A DNA stretch of 64,000 nt. Origin: Actinomycetota bacterium. GTDB taxonomy: Bacteria > Actinomycetota > Thermoleophilia > Solirubrobacterales > JACPNS01. The notes beneath the pieces are model-generated. The model saw only the letters and a program-made list of their open reading frames with translations, was not told the origin of the DNA and did no database searches. Of the stretch, positions 43,706 to 52,171 are shown piece by piece. The first letter of the stretch is position 1; each line of letters begins with the position of its first letter. Both the position numbers and the translations under genes were made by a program. The DNA lies in contig JACQZY010000013.1 in NCBI GenBank assembly GCA_016213645.1, positions 319,081 to 383,080 on the forward strand, in the 5' to 3' direction.

Positions 43706-44086
43706 TTAAAAATCTTCCGGCAGCAGGTGGCCGCCGTCAAGCGCGGAGACGAAGGTGTTGATCTCGGTCGCCATGTTCGCGTAAGTCAGATTGCGCAGGT
43801 CGCGCACCAGCGAGTCGGTGCCGCGGTCGAGCAGGCAGTCGAACTTCTCGATCAGCTCCTCGTCCATCAGGCCTTCGCGTACGTCTTCGCAGTTGGGGCA
43901 GCGCAGCGTCACGCGCCAGTGACGTCCATCGGCCTGGTCCCAGTCGATCGGGTAGACCATCTCGCACTCGCACTCGGCGCAGTACGAAACATCCTCGATC
44001 ACTCGCGCCACGGGGTCCTTCGCGGGGTGGCTGTGGACCGGGTGGCCGGCGGCCTGCTTGCGTGTCTTGTCTTTACGAGGGTTCAT
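43706..44086 (-). CDS. Small putative zinc-ribbon protein
   Basis: 126 residues, no recognised function. A Lys/His-rich N-terminus is followed by paired cysteine motifs CAECEC and CPNC separated by about 24 residues, a likely zinc ribbon, then an acidic helical C-terminus (EELIEKFDCLLDRGTDSLVRDLRNLTYANMATEINTFVSALD). The length and single ribbon suggest a DNA-, RNA- or protein-binding accessory. It is a single-gene unit: ATG at 44086 with the strong terminator after its stop. Divergent from dcd. Confidence 0.75.
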   Translation of the reverse strand: MNPRKDKTRKQAAGHPVHSHPAKDPVARVIEDVSYCAECECEMVYPIDWDQADGRHWRVTLRCPNCEDVREGLMDEELIEKFDCLLDRGTDSLVRDLRNLTYANMATEINTFVSALDGGHLLPEDF

Positions 44087-44204
44087 GGTTTCTAGTAGCG
44101 ACTCCGCACGAGGTATCGGACGTGGCCCCCGGTCACTTGAGCGTGAGAATCAGGTATTCGTAGATTCGTCCCTTGAAAGCCGCGTTTGCCGCGTGCCGAC
44201 CGCG

Positions 44205-44210
44205 TAAACT
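44205..44210 (+). promoter_or_regulatory. -10 element for a leaderless dcd transcript
   Basis: TAAACT ends eight bases before the dcd ATG at 44219; no Shine-Dalgarno. Confidence 0.4.
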
Positions 44211-44218
44211 GCGGGCCG

Positions 44219-44785
44219 ATGGTGCTAAGCGACGCAACGATCAAGGCCGAGATCGAGGCCGGGCGAATCGTGATCGATCCGTTCGACGCGGACAACGTGC
44301 AGCCGTCCAGTGTGGACGTGCGCGTAGACCGTCTGTTTCGCGTGTTTCACAACGCTCGCCATCCGTACATCGACGTGCGCAAGCCAATGGAGGACCTCAC
44401 CGAACTTGTGGAGATCGACGGCGACGAACCGTTCATCCTGCATCCCGGCGAATTCGTGCTCGGTCAGACGCTGGAGCGTGTGACGGTGCCCAACGACCTC
44501 GTGGCGCGGCTGGAGGGCAAGAGTTCGCTGGGCCGTCTGGGACTGCTGATCCACTCGACCGCCGGTTTTGTGGACAGTGGCTTTTCGGGAAATCTCACGC
44601 TTGAGCTGTCCAACGTGGCGAACCTGCCGATCACGATTTACTACGGCATGCCGATCGGTCAGCTTTCGTTTATGCGCATGGACCGTCCCGTCGAGCGCCC
44701 CTACGGCGGTGAGGGCATGGCAAGCAAGTACCAGGGTCAGGCCGAGCCCACGCCCAGCAGCTTTCACCTCAACTTCGCCAAGTAG
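44219..44785 (+). CDS. dcd: dCTP deaminase (probably bifunctional dCTP deaminase/dUTPase)
   Basis: Pyrimidine nucleotide enzyme of 188 residues from ATG 44219. Motifs: [33 protein letters not shown], the active-site segment [38 protein letters not shown] and [13 protein letters not shown]. The [26 protein letters not shown] form is that of the Mycobacterium and Methanocaldococcus Dcd-Dut enzymes that turn dCTP into dUMP directly. The second activity is inferred from this similarity. TatA follows 66 bp downstream. Confidence 0.93.
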   Translation: MVLSDATIKAEIEAGRIVIDPFDADNVQPSSVDVRVDRLFRVFHNARHPYIDVRKPMEDLTELVEIDGDEPFILHPGEFVLGQTLERVTVPNDLVARLEGKSSLGRLGLLIHSTAGFVDSGFSGNLTLELSNVANLPITIYYGMPIGQLSFMRMDRPVERPYGGEGMASKYQGQAEPTPSSFHLNFAK

Positions 44786-44851
44786 TATGAATTCACGGTC
44801 TCGCACCGCTTGGTGTGAGGCGTACACACGCGACCGGAGCACGCACCGCTG

Positions 44852-45082
44852 ATGCCGAATATCGGACCACTCGAAATCGCCGTTGTCCTGGCCATCGTCC
44901 TGATCATCTTCGGGCCGAAGCGCCTGCCCGAGCTCGGCCGTTCGCTCGGCCGTGGCATTCGTGAGTTCAAGGGATCGCTGGCCGGCGATCACGATGACGA
45001 CGACGATGACGGCAAGCGCGAGTTGAGCACCGGAGAGACGCCGGCCGCCGAAAAGAAGTCCGAGACCTCGACCGGCGCCTGA
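44852..45082 (+). CDS. tatA: Sec-independent protein translocase TatA
   Basis: Pore-forming subunit of the twin-arginine translocase, 76 residues. Short periplasmic start [13 protein letters not shown], single helix, then the [24 protein letters not shown] amphipathic segment with the conserved FG-PxRLPELG motif. A very acidic run of Asp residues and a Ser/Thr/Glu tail follow. ATG start at 44852. TatC follows; the Rieske protein at 37059 is a likely substrate. Confidence 0.94.
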   Translation: MPNIGPLEIAVVLAIVLIIFGPKRLPELGRSLGRGIREFKGSLAGDHDDDDDDGKRELSTGETPAAEKKSETSTGA

Positions 45083-45133
45083 CGCCTGTCGCCGCGCGTA
45101 CCCGGACGTCGCGACCCGCCACAATCCACGTCG

Positions 45134-45934
45134 ATGGCGAAACGGATCGCACCGGTCGACCACGAGCAGGAGCTCAGTGTCGTTGAGCATTTAGACGAGT
45201 TGCGTTCGCGGCTGATCATGGTCGCGTCGGTCTTCGGCTTGGCGTTGGCGGTGGCGTTCTGGCAGAACCACCGCATTCTCGACGTCATCAATCGCCCGTT
45301 GCCGGAGGGCAAGCTGCCGTCAACGTTTGGCGTCAGCGAGGCGTTCATGTCCACGATGACGGTGTCGATGTACGGGGCACTGATCGTCACATTTCCGTTG
45401 ATCCTGTGGCACGTTTACGCGTTCGTGGTTCCGGCCTTCAGCGAAAACGAGCGAAAGGTCGCCACGCCGCTGCTGCTGATGACTCCGGTGTTGTTCTCCG
45501 CCGGCGTCGCGTTCGGTTACTTCCTCGTGCTTCCGGCGGCAGTGCGCTTCTTGCTGAACTTCAACGACGATCAGTTCAACGTGCTGGTGCGGGCGCAGGA
45601 GTATTACTCGTTCTTCGGGCTCACGGTTTTGGCGATGGGCCTGCTGTTCGAACTGCCGCTGGCGATCTTGATCGCCACGCGACTTGGTCTCGTGACACCC
45701 GCGCAGCTACGGGCGAATCGACGTTACGCGCTGGTTTTGATCGCGGTGGTAGCAATGCTGCTGCCCGGCACAGACCCGGTTTCGATGCTGATCGAAATGG
45801 TGCCTTTGCTGCTGCTTTACGAGCTGAGTATCTGGGTGTCGGTGTGGTTCGGGCACGGTTCGGCGCGCGCTGACAAACGCAAGGACGGGACGGCCGGAAA
45901 GCAATCAGCCGAACCACCGGCGGCCGTACGGTAA
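45134..45934 (+). CDS. tatC: Sec-independent protein translocase TatC
   Basis: Receptor subunit of the twin-arginine translocase, 266 residues with six membrane helices. Conserved cytoplasmic N-terminus VVEHLDELRSRLIMVA, then the periplasmic loop EAFMSTMTVSMYGALIVTFPLILWHVYAFVVPAFSENERK, and the conserved Glu in FGLTVLAMGLLFELPL. A Lys/Ala tail ends the protein. ATG at 45134. With the upstream tatA it makes a minimal TatAC system; no tatB is seen here. Confidence 0.95.
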   Translation: MAKRIAPVDHEQELSVVEHLDELRSRLIMVASVFGLALAVAFWQNHRILDVINRPLPEGKLPSTFGVSEAFMSTMTVSMYGALIVTFPLILWHVYAFVVPAFSENERKVATPLLLMTPVLFSAGVAFGYFLVLPAAVRFLLNFNDDQFNVLVRAQEYYSFFGLTVLAMGLLFELPLAILIATRLGLVTPAQLRANRRYALVLIAVVAMLLPGTDPVSMLIEMVPLLLLYELSIWVSVWFGHGSARADKRKDGTAGKQSAEPPAAVR

Positions 45935-45958
45935 CTTTTCCGCAGGGGAATAAGAAAA

Positions 45959-46729
45959 ATGTTGTTCGATCTACAGGGACGCCGCAAGACCGGCATCAAA
46001 GTCATCTATCTCGGCCTCGCCATTTTGATGGGCGGCGGATTGGTGCTGTTCGGCATTGGAAGCAATGTCAACGGCGGTTTCTTTGATGCTCTCTCCGGTT
46101 CCGGCGGTGGCGACAGCGAGTACAAGAAGGCGGTTCAAGAAAGCTCCAAGTATCTCGCCGCGCATCCGAAGAGCCCCAAGGCCTACGAAGATCTGATCGC
46201 TGACCGCTACACCTACGCGGGCGCGGGATTTGACGACAAGACCCAGAAGTTCAACGCGAAGAGCAAGGCGCAGTTGAAGATGATGATCGACGACTGGAAG
46301 AACTACAAGAAGGTCACGAAGAAGATCGATCTCAACACCGCCTCCTATGTAGTGAACGCCTACATCGGCGAAGAGGACGGAAAGGGCGCAACCGAAGTCC
46401 AGACGGTTGTTGCCGGTCTTCAGCCAAACGCCGCCAACTATCTCGCACTGATGCGATTCGCGCTTTACGCGGGCGACAGCCGGATCGCCGACGCCTCTTC
46501 CGTGAAGGCAAGAGAACTGGCGACCAAGGACCAGGCCAAAGAGGTTGACCGCGAGATCAAGAACATGCTCAAACTGTCCAAGCAGCAAAACGCCGCGATC
46601 CAGAAACAGATCCAGGAGCAGTTCGCAAATCAGCAATCATCGTCGTCGAGTGGCGGCGGCCAGATCGGCTCGCCGTTCAGCGGACTCAGCCCCGGCGGTA
46701 GCGCCGGCGGCGGCCTCACAACTAAGTAG
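45959..46729 (+). CDS. Membrane-anchored hypothetical protein with possible TPR-like helices
   Basis: 256 residues, function not recognised. It starts MLFDLQGRRKTGIKVIYLGLAILMGGGLVLFGIGS, a signal-anchor helix like that of SurA/PpiD-type N-termini. Then comes a Gly/Ser linker and a mostly helical region (about 50-215) with repeated Lys/Ala/Tyr patterns suggestive of TPR units (YLAAHPKSPKAYEDLI, ATEVQTVVAGLQPNAANYLALMRFALYAGD). A Gln/Ser/Gly-rich tail ends it. Good Shine-Dalgarno (AGGGGAA) before ATG 45959. Adjacent to tatC, 24 bp away. A chaperone or assembly role is possible but unsupported. Confidence 0.75.
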   Translation: MLFDLQGRRKTGIKVIYLGLAILMGGGLVLFGIGSNVNGGFFDALSGSGGGDSEYKKAVQESSKYLAAHPKSPKAYEDLIADRYTYAGAGFDDKTQKFNAKSKAQLKMMIDDWKNYKKVTKKIDLNTASYVVNAYIGEEDGKGATEVQTVVAGLQPNAANYLALMRFALYAGDSRIADASSVKARELATKDQAKEVDREIKNMLKLSKQQNAAIQKQIQEQFANQQSSSSSGGGQIGSPFSGLSPGGSAGGGLTTK

Positions 46730-46740
46730 CGCCCGCCGCG

Positions 46741-46763
46741 AACGGTTTCAATTCCGTTTTTTG
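46741..46763 (+). terminator. Possible weak terminator before tRNA-Lys
   Basis: AACGG and CCGTT form a 5-bp stem with an 8-base loop, followed directly by a T-run, 12 bp after the preceding stop codon. Short stem, so uncertain. Confidence 0.4.
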
Positions 46764-46780
46764 TTCACTACCCTGTCAAC

Positions 46781-46849
<69 letters not shown>

Positions 46850-46853
<4 letters not shown>

Positions 46854-46979
46854 TGAGGTTCTGAATGGCGCGATCTCGCCGATGCTCGGGCTTGGCGGAT
46901 CGGTCACGACCAAGGGGTCGCTCCCTCACCACCTTCGCCCTGCGCGTCGACGATCTCACACCATTCAGAACCTCATGGG
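46850..46979 (+). repeat. tRNA-associated hairpin repeat, copy 2a
   Basis: The outer arms CCCATGAGGTTCTGAATGG (46850-46868) and its exact reverse complement (46961-46979) form a perfect 19-bp inverted repeat enclosing 92 nt. The inside holds ATGCTCGGGCTTGG and the 29-nt core at 46902-46930 (GGTCACGACC, loop AAGG, GGTCGCTCCCTCACC) with a CGACC/GGTCG tetraloop hairpin. The first arm overlaps the tRNA 3' end. No credible open frame. Same design as 11525-11652. Confidence 0.85.
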
Positions 46980-47110
46980 GAGGTAGTGGTGCTTACAGTC
47001 GCGATCTCGCCGATGCTCGGGCTTGGCGGATCGGTCACGACCAAGGGGTCGCTCCCTCACCACCTTCGCCCTGTGTGGTGGATCTCGCATTGCTCATAAC
47101 CTCGCGGGAG
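46980..47110 (+). repeat. tRNA-associated hairpin repeat, copy 2b
   Basis: Tandem second copy: 47000-47073 is identical over 74 nt to 46869-46942 of copy 2a, at a period of 131 bp. The outer arms have diverged and pair only imperfectly (GAGGT near 46981 with ACCTC near 47099). The identical core indicates recent duplication or gene conversion. Confidence 0.75.
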
Positions 47111-47133
47111 AGCGGAACCACGCGGGTTCCGGC

Positions 47134-47139
47134 TAGGCT
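47134..47139 (+). promoter_or_regulatory. -10 element for a leaderless aminotransferase transcript
   Basis: TAGGCT ends eight bases before GTG 47148; no Shine-Dalgarno. Confidence 0.4.
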
Positions 47140-47147
47140 TCTTTTTC

Positions 47148-47966
47148 GTGAATGTTGCTCAGCACACTCAGGAGTTCACCGTGCTTGACGGGTCGTTGCT
47201 GGCTTCCTCGGAGGCGGTGATTCCGGCTACTGATGAGGGGTTTTTGCGCGGCGACGGGGCGTTTGAAGTGCTGCGTTCTTACGGTGGTCATCCGTTCGGC
47301 TTGGAGGAACACGTGCAGCGGTTGCTGCGCTCGGCGGCCGGTATCAGGCTTCCTGAAGTGGACGTGATGGCGATCGAACGGGATGTCGCGCGGCTGGTCG
47401 ACGCGCGCGGCACGGATGACTTTTCGATTCGCATCGTGCTCACGCGCGGCGGGCGGCGGCTGGTGATGAGCGAACCGCTGGGCAACTACCAACCGGCGGT
47501 GCGCCTGGCGGTCGTGGAGTACCAGCCAACGCTGGTGCTTGACGGCTTCAAGACACTGAGCTACGCGGCGAACATGCTCACGAACCGGCTGGCCAAGGAG
47601 CGAGGATTCGACGAAGCCCTGCTGGTCACGCCGGACGGCGAGGTGCTCGAATCGCCGACGGCCTCGGTGTTCTGGTCGCCTGACGGCGAGACGCTGATCA
47701 CGCCACCGCTTGACGGGATTCTTGCTTCGATCACACGGGCCGTGATTGTGGAGGGCATGACCGTGGAACAGCGCGCGACCACGCGTGACGACCTGCTCGC
47801 CGCGACGGAGGTCTTTCTCTGCTCAAGCGTGCGCGAGGTGCAGGCGGTCGGCGCGATCGAGGACGCTACATACGACGCGCCCGGGCCGCTGACGCTGCGC
47901 GCGAAGGAAGTGCTTGCCGCCGCCGTTCAGGCAAGAGTCGCGGCGGGCGCCGCGAAAACCGCCTGA
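47148..47966 (+). CDS. Class IV PLP aminotransferase (aminodeoxychorismate lyase / branched-chain type)
   Basis: Fold-type IV PLP enzyme of 272 residues, GTG start 47148. Motifs: DEGFLRGDGAFEVLRSYGGHPFGLEEHVQRL, the PLP lysine in FKTLSYAANMLTNRLAKERGFDEAL, then VLESPTASVFW and LCSSVREVQAVGAI. The SYAANMLTNRLAKERGFDEALLV segment fits PabC (4-amino-4-deoxychorismate lyase) and BCAT/D-amino-acid transaminases alike. No folate or branched-chain genes are adjacent, so the substrate is left open. Confidence 0.85.
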   Translation: MNVAQHTQEFTVLDGSLLASSEAVIPATDEGFLRGDGAFEVLRSYGGHPFGLEEHVQRLLRSAAGIRLPEVDVMAIERDVARLVDARGTDDFSIRIVLTRGGRRLVMSEPLGNYQPAVRLAVVEYQPTLVLDGFKTLSYAANMLTNRLAKERGFDEALLVTPDGEVLESPTASVFWSPDGETLITPPLDGILASITRAVIVEGMTVEQRATTRDDLLAATEVFLCSSVREVQAVGAIEDATYDAPGPLTLRAKEVLAAAVQARVAAGAAKTA

Positions 47967-48010
47967 GAGAGCTTCGCCGCGGACCGCCGCCGCGCCGCGC
48001 CGCCAATGCA

Positions 48011-49114
48011 ATGAAGATCCTGACGATCATCGGAAACCGTCCCCAGTTCGTGAAGCTGGCCGCCGTCAGCCCGTTGTTGCGTGAGCGCAACGAAGAGGTG
48101 CTCGTTCACACCGGGCAGCATCACGATCACGAACTCTCGCGGGTCTTTTTCGACGAACTCAACCTACCGGAGCCGGACGTGATGCTGGGCGTGGCAGGGG
48201 GCAGCAACAGTTCGCAGACCAGTCGCATGATCGCAGGGCTGGAGCCGCTTCTACTTGAGCACGATCCCGATCTTGTGCTCGTCTATGGAGACACGAACTC
48301 CACGCTCGCCGGCGCTCTCGTCGCCGTCCAGGCGGGCGTACCGCTTGCTCATGTGGAGGCCGGGCTGCGGTCGTTCGACCGCGCGATGCCGGAGGAGGTC
48401 AACCGTGTGGTCTGTGACGCGCTGGCTTCGCTGCTGCTTGTGCCGGGGGCGAACGCCGCCGCCAATCTGGCTCGCGAGGGGGCGATCGGGCAAGTGGTGG
48501 AGACCGGCGACGTGATGGGCGACGTCGTTCGGCGACTGAACTCCGGAGTCGATCGTTCGGCGGTCTGCGTCCGATACGGCGTTGAACCGGACGGTTTCCT
48601 GTTCTTGACCGCGCATCGGGCAGGCAACGTGGACGATCCCGACAGACTGCGATCGCTGGTCGAACTGATCGAGTCGCTGGAGCTGCCGGTCGTGTTCGCT
48701 TTGCATCCCCGGACCCGACTGCGTCTCACCGAACACGGTCTGTTGTCGCGGCTGGAGGCGTTGCCGGGCGTGCGGATGCAGCCGCCACTCGGATACGGCG
48801 AGACGATCGCTCTGGCGGGAGCGGCTCGCGCCGTGCTAACCGATTCCGGCGGATTGCAAAAGGAGTCCGTGTGGCTGGGCACGCAGTGCCTCACGCTACG
48901 GCCTTCGACCGAATGGATAGAGACCGTTGAATGCGGCTGGAACACACTCGTGGATCTGGACGTCGAACGCGTGGCCGACGCGCTGGCCTCCGGCCCCCCG
49001 CCCGGTGATCCGCCGGTGCTCTACGGAGCCGGTTCGGCCGGAGCGGCGGTCGTTGCGGCGATCGAGAATTACACGGCGGTGGCGCGTGGCCCATGGGTAG
49101 AGTCAGCGTCATGA
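48011..49114 (+). CDS. wecB: UDP-N-acetylglucosamine 2-epimerase family (WecB/WbpI-like)
   Basis: Non-hydrolysing nucleotide-sugar 2-epimerase, 367 residues from ATG 48011. Motifs: ILTIIGNRPQFVKLAAVSPLL, VHTGQHHDHELSRVFF, VYGDTNSTLAGALVAVQAGVPLAHVEAGLRSFDRAMPEEVNRV, FLTAHRAGNVDD and LTDSGGLQKESVWLGTQCLTLRPSTEW. The GxRPQ in place of GTRPE is seen in the WbpI/MnaA-like branch. With the next three genes it suggests action on UDP-2,3-diacetamido-glucuronate rather than plain UDP-GlcNAc, though the latter cannot be excluded. The stop overlaps the next start as ATGA. Confidence 0.9.
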   Translation: MKILTIIGNRPQFVKLAAVSPLLRERNEEVLVHTGQHHDHELSRVFFDELNLPEPDVMLGVAGGSNSSQTSRMIAGLEPLLLEHDPDLVLVYGDTNSTLAGALVAVQAGVPLAHVEAGLRSFDRAMPEEVNRVVCDALASLLLVPGANAAANLAREGAIGQVVETGDVMGDVVRRLNSGVDRSAVCVRYGVEPDGFLFLTAHRAGNVDDPDRLRSLVELIESLELPVVFALHPRTRLRLTEHGLLSRLEALPGVRMQPPLGYGETIALAGAARAVLTDSGGLQKESVWLGTQCLTLRPSTEWIETVECGWNTLVDLDVERVADALASGPPPGDPPVLYGAGSAGAAVVAAIENYTAVARGPWVESAS

Positions 49115-50358
49115 AGGTCGCCGTTATAGGTCTTGGCTACGTGGGACTTCCGCTTGTGGTTGCGTTTGCCGACGCCGGTCACGAGGTGATCGGCTTGGAC
49201 GTGGACGCTGCCAAGCTGGCGGCGCTACGGGAGCAGCGTTCCTACATCGAGGACGTTCCGGACGCGGCGATCGGCCGCATCGCCGACGCCGCAACCTGGA
49301 CCAGCGACTACGCGGAGCTGTCGGCGGCCGACGCGGTCGTGATCGCCGTGCCTACCCCGCTGACGCCAAACCGCGAGCCGGACCTCGGCGCACTGGTCAG
49401 CGCGGCCGGCGCCCTGGCGCGGGTGCTGCGCGAAGGGCAGCTCGTCGTACTTGAATCCACCACTTATCCGGGCACCACGCGCGAGCGGCTGGTGCCGATG
49501 CTGGAGGAGTCCGGACTTAAAGCGGGCGATGACTTCTTCGTCGCGTTTTCGCCCGAGCGCATCGATCCGGGCCGTACCGATTTCACGATGCGCAACACGC
49601 CGAAGGTGGTGGGCGGCGACGGCCCGGAAGCCGCCGCGCGCGCGAAGGATCTGTACGAGACGATCTGCGACACGGTCGTGGAGGTCTCGGCGCCCGAGGC
49701 GGCCGAGATGACCAAGCTGCTCGAGAACATCTTCCGCGCCGTCAACATCGCGCTGGTCAACGAGATCGCCGTGATCTGCGATCGCATGGGGATCGACGTC
49801 TGGGAGGTCGTGGAAGCGGCCGACACAAAGCCCTACGGCTTCATGAGCTTCAAGCCGGGCCCGGGACTGGGCGGCCATTGTCTGCCCGTCGATCCGTTCT
49901 ATCTCACCTGGAAGGCTCGCGAGTACGGGGTCGGCGCGGAGTTCGTGGAGCTCGCCGGACGCATCCACCAGCAGATGCCGCGCTTCTGCGCGCGCCGCGC
50001 GGTGGAGCTGCTCAACCGCAACGGCGTGGCCACTTCCAACGCGGAGGTCGCGGTACTCGGCGTGTCGTACAAGCCGGACGTGGGCGACATTCGTGAGGCG
50101 CCCGCGCTCTCGATCATGCGCCAGCTGAGCGACCTTGGCGCCAAGATTTCCTATCACGACCCTCACGTCGAGTCGCTGCCGGCCTTCGGCCTGCGAAGCG
50201 AGCCGCTGGAGGATCTGCTGCCACGCGCCGACCTGGTCGTGATCGTGACCGCCCACAGCGGCGTGGACTACGCCGAGGTCGTCGAACGCTCTCGCCAAGT
50301 GCTGGACTTTCGCGGCGTCACGCGGGGTATCGAAGCCAAGAACGTGGCACGCCTGTGA
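49111..50358 (+). CDS. wecC: UDP-N-acetyl-D-glucosamine/mannosamine 6-dehydrogenase (WecC/WbpA-like)
   Basis: NAD-dependent oxidation of a UDP-sugar C6 to the uronic acid. ATG 49111 (overlapping the epimerase stop) gives 415 residues; a start at 49093 would add six. Rossmann motif VAVIGLGYVGLPLVVAFADAGH, catalytic region FSPERIDPG, KLLENIFRAVNIALVNEIAVICDRMGIDVWEV, and the catalytic Cys in FKPGPGLGGHCLPVDPFYL, then GVSYKPDVGDIREAPAL. All key residues are present. The WecC/WbpA/TviB subgroup is favoured by context. The stop overlaps the next GTG. Confidence 0.93.
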   Translation: MKVAVIGLGYVGLPLVVAFADAGHEVIGLDVDAAKLAALREQRSYIEDVPDAAIGRIADAATWTSDYAELSAADAVVIAVPTPLTPNREPDLGALVSAAGALARVLREGQLVVLESTTYPGTTRERLVPMLEESGLKAGDDFFVAFSPERIDPGRTDFTMRNTPKVVGGDGPEAAARAKDLYETICDTVVEVSAPEAAEMTKLLENIFRAVNIALVNEIAVICDRMGIDVWEVVEAADTKPYGFMSFKPGPGLGGHCLPVDPFYLTWKAREYGVGAEFVELAGRIHQQMPRFCARRAVELLNRNGVATSNAEVAVLGVSYKPDVGDIREAPALSIMRQLSDLGAKISYHDPHVESLPAFGLRSEPLEDLLPRADLVVIVTAHSGVDYAEVVERSRQVLDFRGVTRGIEAKNVARL

Positions 50359-51410
50359 ACGCGGCGGCGCCATCTCAACGCGTCCGCGTGGGCGTGGTCG
50401 GACTGGGTTACTGGGGTCCCAACCTCGCCCGCAATTTCGACGCGCTTCCCGACGCAGAGGTCACTTGGCTGTGCGACGCCAACTCCACCGCGCTGGAACG
50501 GCATGCGCTCAATCACCGCCAGGCGCGCACGACCGCCGACCTGGACGACCTGCTCGGCGACAAATCGCTCGACGCCGTGGTGATCGCCACGCACGTGCCG
50601 TCACACGCGGCGCTCGCCACGCGGGTGCTGGAGGCGGGCAAGCACGTTTTCGTTGAAAAACCGCTCGGCGCCACGCTTGCCGAGACGGAACGGCTCGCCG
50701 AACTCGCGGACCGTTCGCCGGGGGTGCTGATGGTGGGGCATCTGCTCGAATACCACCCGGGAATCGAGCGTCTGCGCGAACTGGTCGCGGGCGGTGACCT
50801 CGGCGAGATCCGTTACGTCTATTGCATGCGCGTAAACCTCGGCAAGTTGCGTACCGACGAAAACGCCTTGCTGAGTCTTGGTCCGCACGACATCTCGGTC
50901 GCGCTGTCGCTTGTGGGTGAGACACCGAGCGAAGTCTGGGCGCGCGGTGAGTCGTATGTGAACCCGGGCGTTGAAGACGTTGTGTTTGGCTACCTGCGCT
51001 TCCCGTCGGGCATCGCGGCACACCTGCACGTGTCGTGGCTCGATCCGCACAAGGAGCGTCGCATCACGGTCGTCGGCAGCGAGCGGATGGCCACGTTTGA
51101 CGACATGAAGATCGAGGGCAAGCTCTCGGTGTACGACAAGGGCTTCGACCAGAAATTCGAATCGCACAGCGAGTACATGGCGCGTTCCGGCGATATCTGG
51201 CAGCCGCACATTTCAAACGAGGAGCCGTTGCGGGTGGAGTGCCGCCACTTCATCGAGTGCGTCTGCGACGGACGCGCGCCGCGCACCGACCAGCACTCCG
51301 GGCTGCGCGTCGTGCGCGTGCTCGAAGGCTTGCAGAATTCCCTGCGTGAGCGCCGCGAAGCCGGTGGGTCAGCCGCCGCTCAAGCCGCCGGAGATCCCGT
51401 AGGTGCCTGA
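50355..51410 (+). CDS. Gfo/Idh/MocA oxidoreductase (WbpB-like)
   Basis: NAD(P)-dependent sugar oxidoreductase of 351 residues, GTG start overlapping the previous stop. Rossmann motif VGVVGLGYWGPNLARNFDAL, then VVIATHVPSHAALATRVLEAGKHVFVEKPLGATLAE with the conserved Lys of EKP, LMVGHLLEYHPGI, and LLSLGPHDISVALSLVGE with the HDI pair. WbpB oxidises UDP-GlcNAcA at C3 before transamination, which fits its neighbours. The C-terminal 25 residues are Ala/Gly-rich and overlap the start of the acetyltransferase by eight bases. Confidence 0.9.
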   Translation: MNAAAPSQRVRVGVVGLGYWGPNLARNFDALPDAEVTWLCDANSTALERHALNHRQARTTADLDDLLGDKSLDAVVIATHVPSHAALATRVLEAGKHVFVEKPLGATLAETERLAELADRSPGVLMVGHLLEYHPGIERLRELVAGGDLGEIRYVYCMRVNLGKLRTDENALLSLGPHDISVALSLVGETPSEVWARGESYVNPGVEDVVFGYLRFPSGIAAHLHVSWLDPHKERRITVVGSERMATFDDMKIEGKLSVYDKGFDQKFESHSEYMARSGDIWQPHISNEEPLRVECRHFIECVCDGRAPRTDQHSGLRVVRVLEGLQNSLRERREAGGSAAAQAAGDPVGA

Positions 51411-52098
51411 ACTCGCGCATGGAGCGTTTGTTTCCGCGGACGCGCGAATTGGCGAGGGCGTCAGCATCGGCGTGGGAGCGGTGGTTCACGCGGGCAGCGT
51501 GATCGGCGACGGCTGCGTCTTGCAGGATGGCTGCATCGTGGGCAAGTCGCCGGCGCTTGGTGCGCGTTCTACCGTTTCCGCCACCGCCGACGAGGGCGCC
51601 ACCGCCGACGAGGGCGCGATCTTGGCCGCCGGTGTGAAGCTGTGCGCGGGAGCGATCATCTTCGGCGGCGCGCGGCTTGCCACCGGCGTAGTGATCGGTG
51701 ATCGCGCGATTGTCCGCGAACGCGTCACGGTGGGCGAGGATTCGCTGGTCGGCGCGACCGCGGTGATCGAGAATGACACCACGATCGGCGCGCGAGTGAA
51801 GATCCAGACCGCCGCGAACATCACCGCCTTCGTGACGGTGGAGGACGACGTGTTCATCGCTCCCGGCGTGCTGACCACAAACGATAATTCCGCCGGCCGG
51901 GAGCCTCAAAAAGCCAATATTGGCCCGACACTACGGCGCGGTTGCAGGATCGGCGCGGGCGCGATTCTGCTTCCGGAAGTTGAGATCGGCGAGCAGGCGT
52001 TCGTGGCCGCGGGCGCGGTTGTGACGCGTTCCGTCGCCCCTCGGACGCTCGTGATGGGCAACCCCGCCCGCGAGGCGCGCGCAATCGCCGAGGCGTAA
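51403..52098 (+). CDS. Left-handed beta-helix N-acetyltransferase (WbpD-like)
   Basis: Hexapeptide-repeat acyltransferase of 231 residues, GTG 51403. Repeats run through the protein (IGEGVSIGVGAVVHAGSVIGDGCVLQDGCIVG and TVGEDSLVGATAVIENDTTIGARVKIQ), and the catalytic-type region is VFIAPGVLTTNDNSAGRE, with Asn-Asp in place of the more usual sequence. It ends ALVxGNPA-like: TLVMGNPAREARA. WbpD acetylates the 3-amino group of a UDP-sugar uronate. An exact 18-bp tandem duplication at 51581-51616 encodes ATADEG twice, one extra hexapeptide. A missing piece in the pathway is the WbpE aminotransferase. Confidence 0.9.
   Translation: MPELAHGAFVSADARIGEGVSIGVGAVVHAGSVIGDGCVLQDGCIVGKSPALGARSTVSATADEGATADEGAILAAGVKLCAGAIIFGGARLATGVVIGDRAIVRERVTVGEDSLVGATAVIENDTTIGARVKIQTAANITAFVTVEDDVFIAPGVLTTNDNSAGREPQKANIGPTLRRGCRIGAGAILLPEVEIGEQAFVAAGAVVTRSVAPRTLVMGNPAREARAIAEA
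51581..51616 (+). repeat. Exact 18-bp tandem duplication in the acetyltransferase gene
   Basis: CCACCGCCGACGAGGGCG occurs twice head to tail, in frame, adding six residues (ATADEG) to a protein built of six-residue rungs. Confidence 0.9.
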
Positions 52099-52171
52099 TC
52101 TTCGATTCGATTGAAGTTCCGCGCCTGCCTGCCGATACAAAGCGCGTTACCGCAATCGTTGAGGTGGTTCT

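Noticed and set aside
46865..47188. Plus-strand frame of 107 codons downstream of tRNA-Lys
   Set aside because: It consists of the two repeat copies translated in different phases; no ribosome binding site and no conserved domain.
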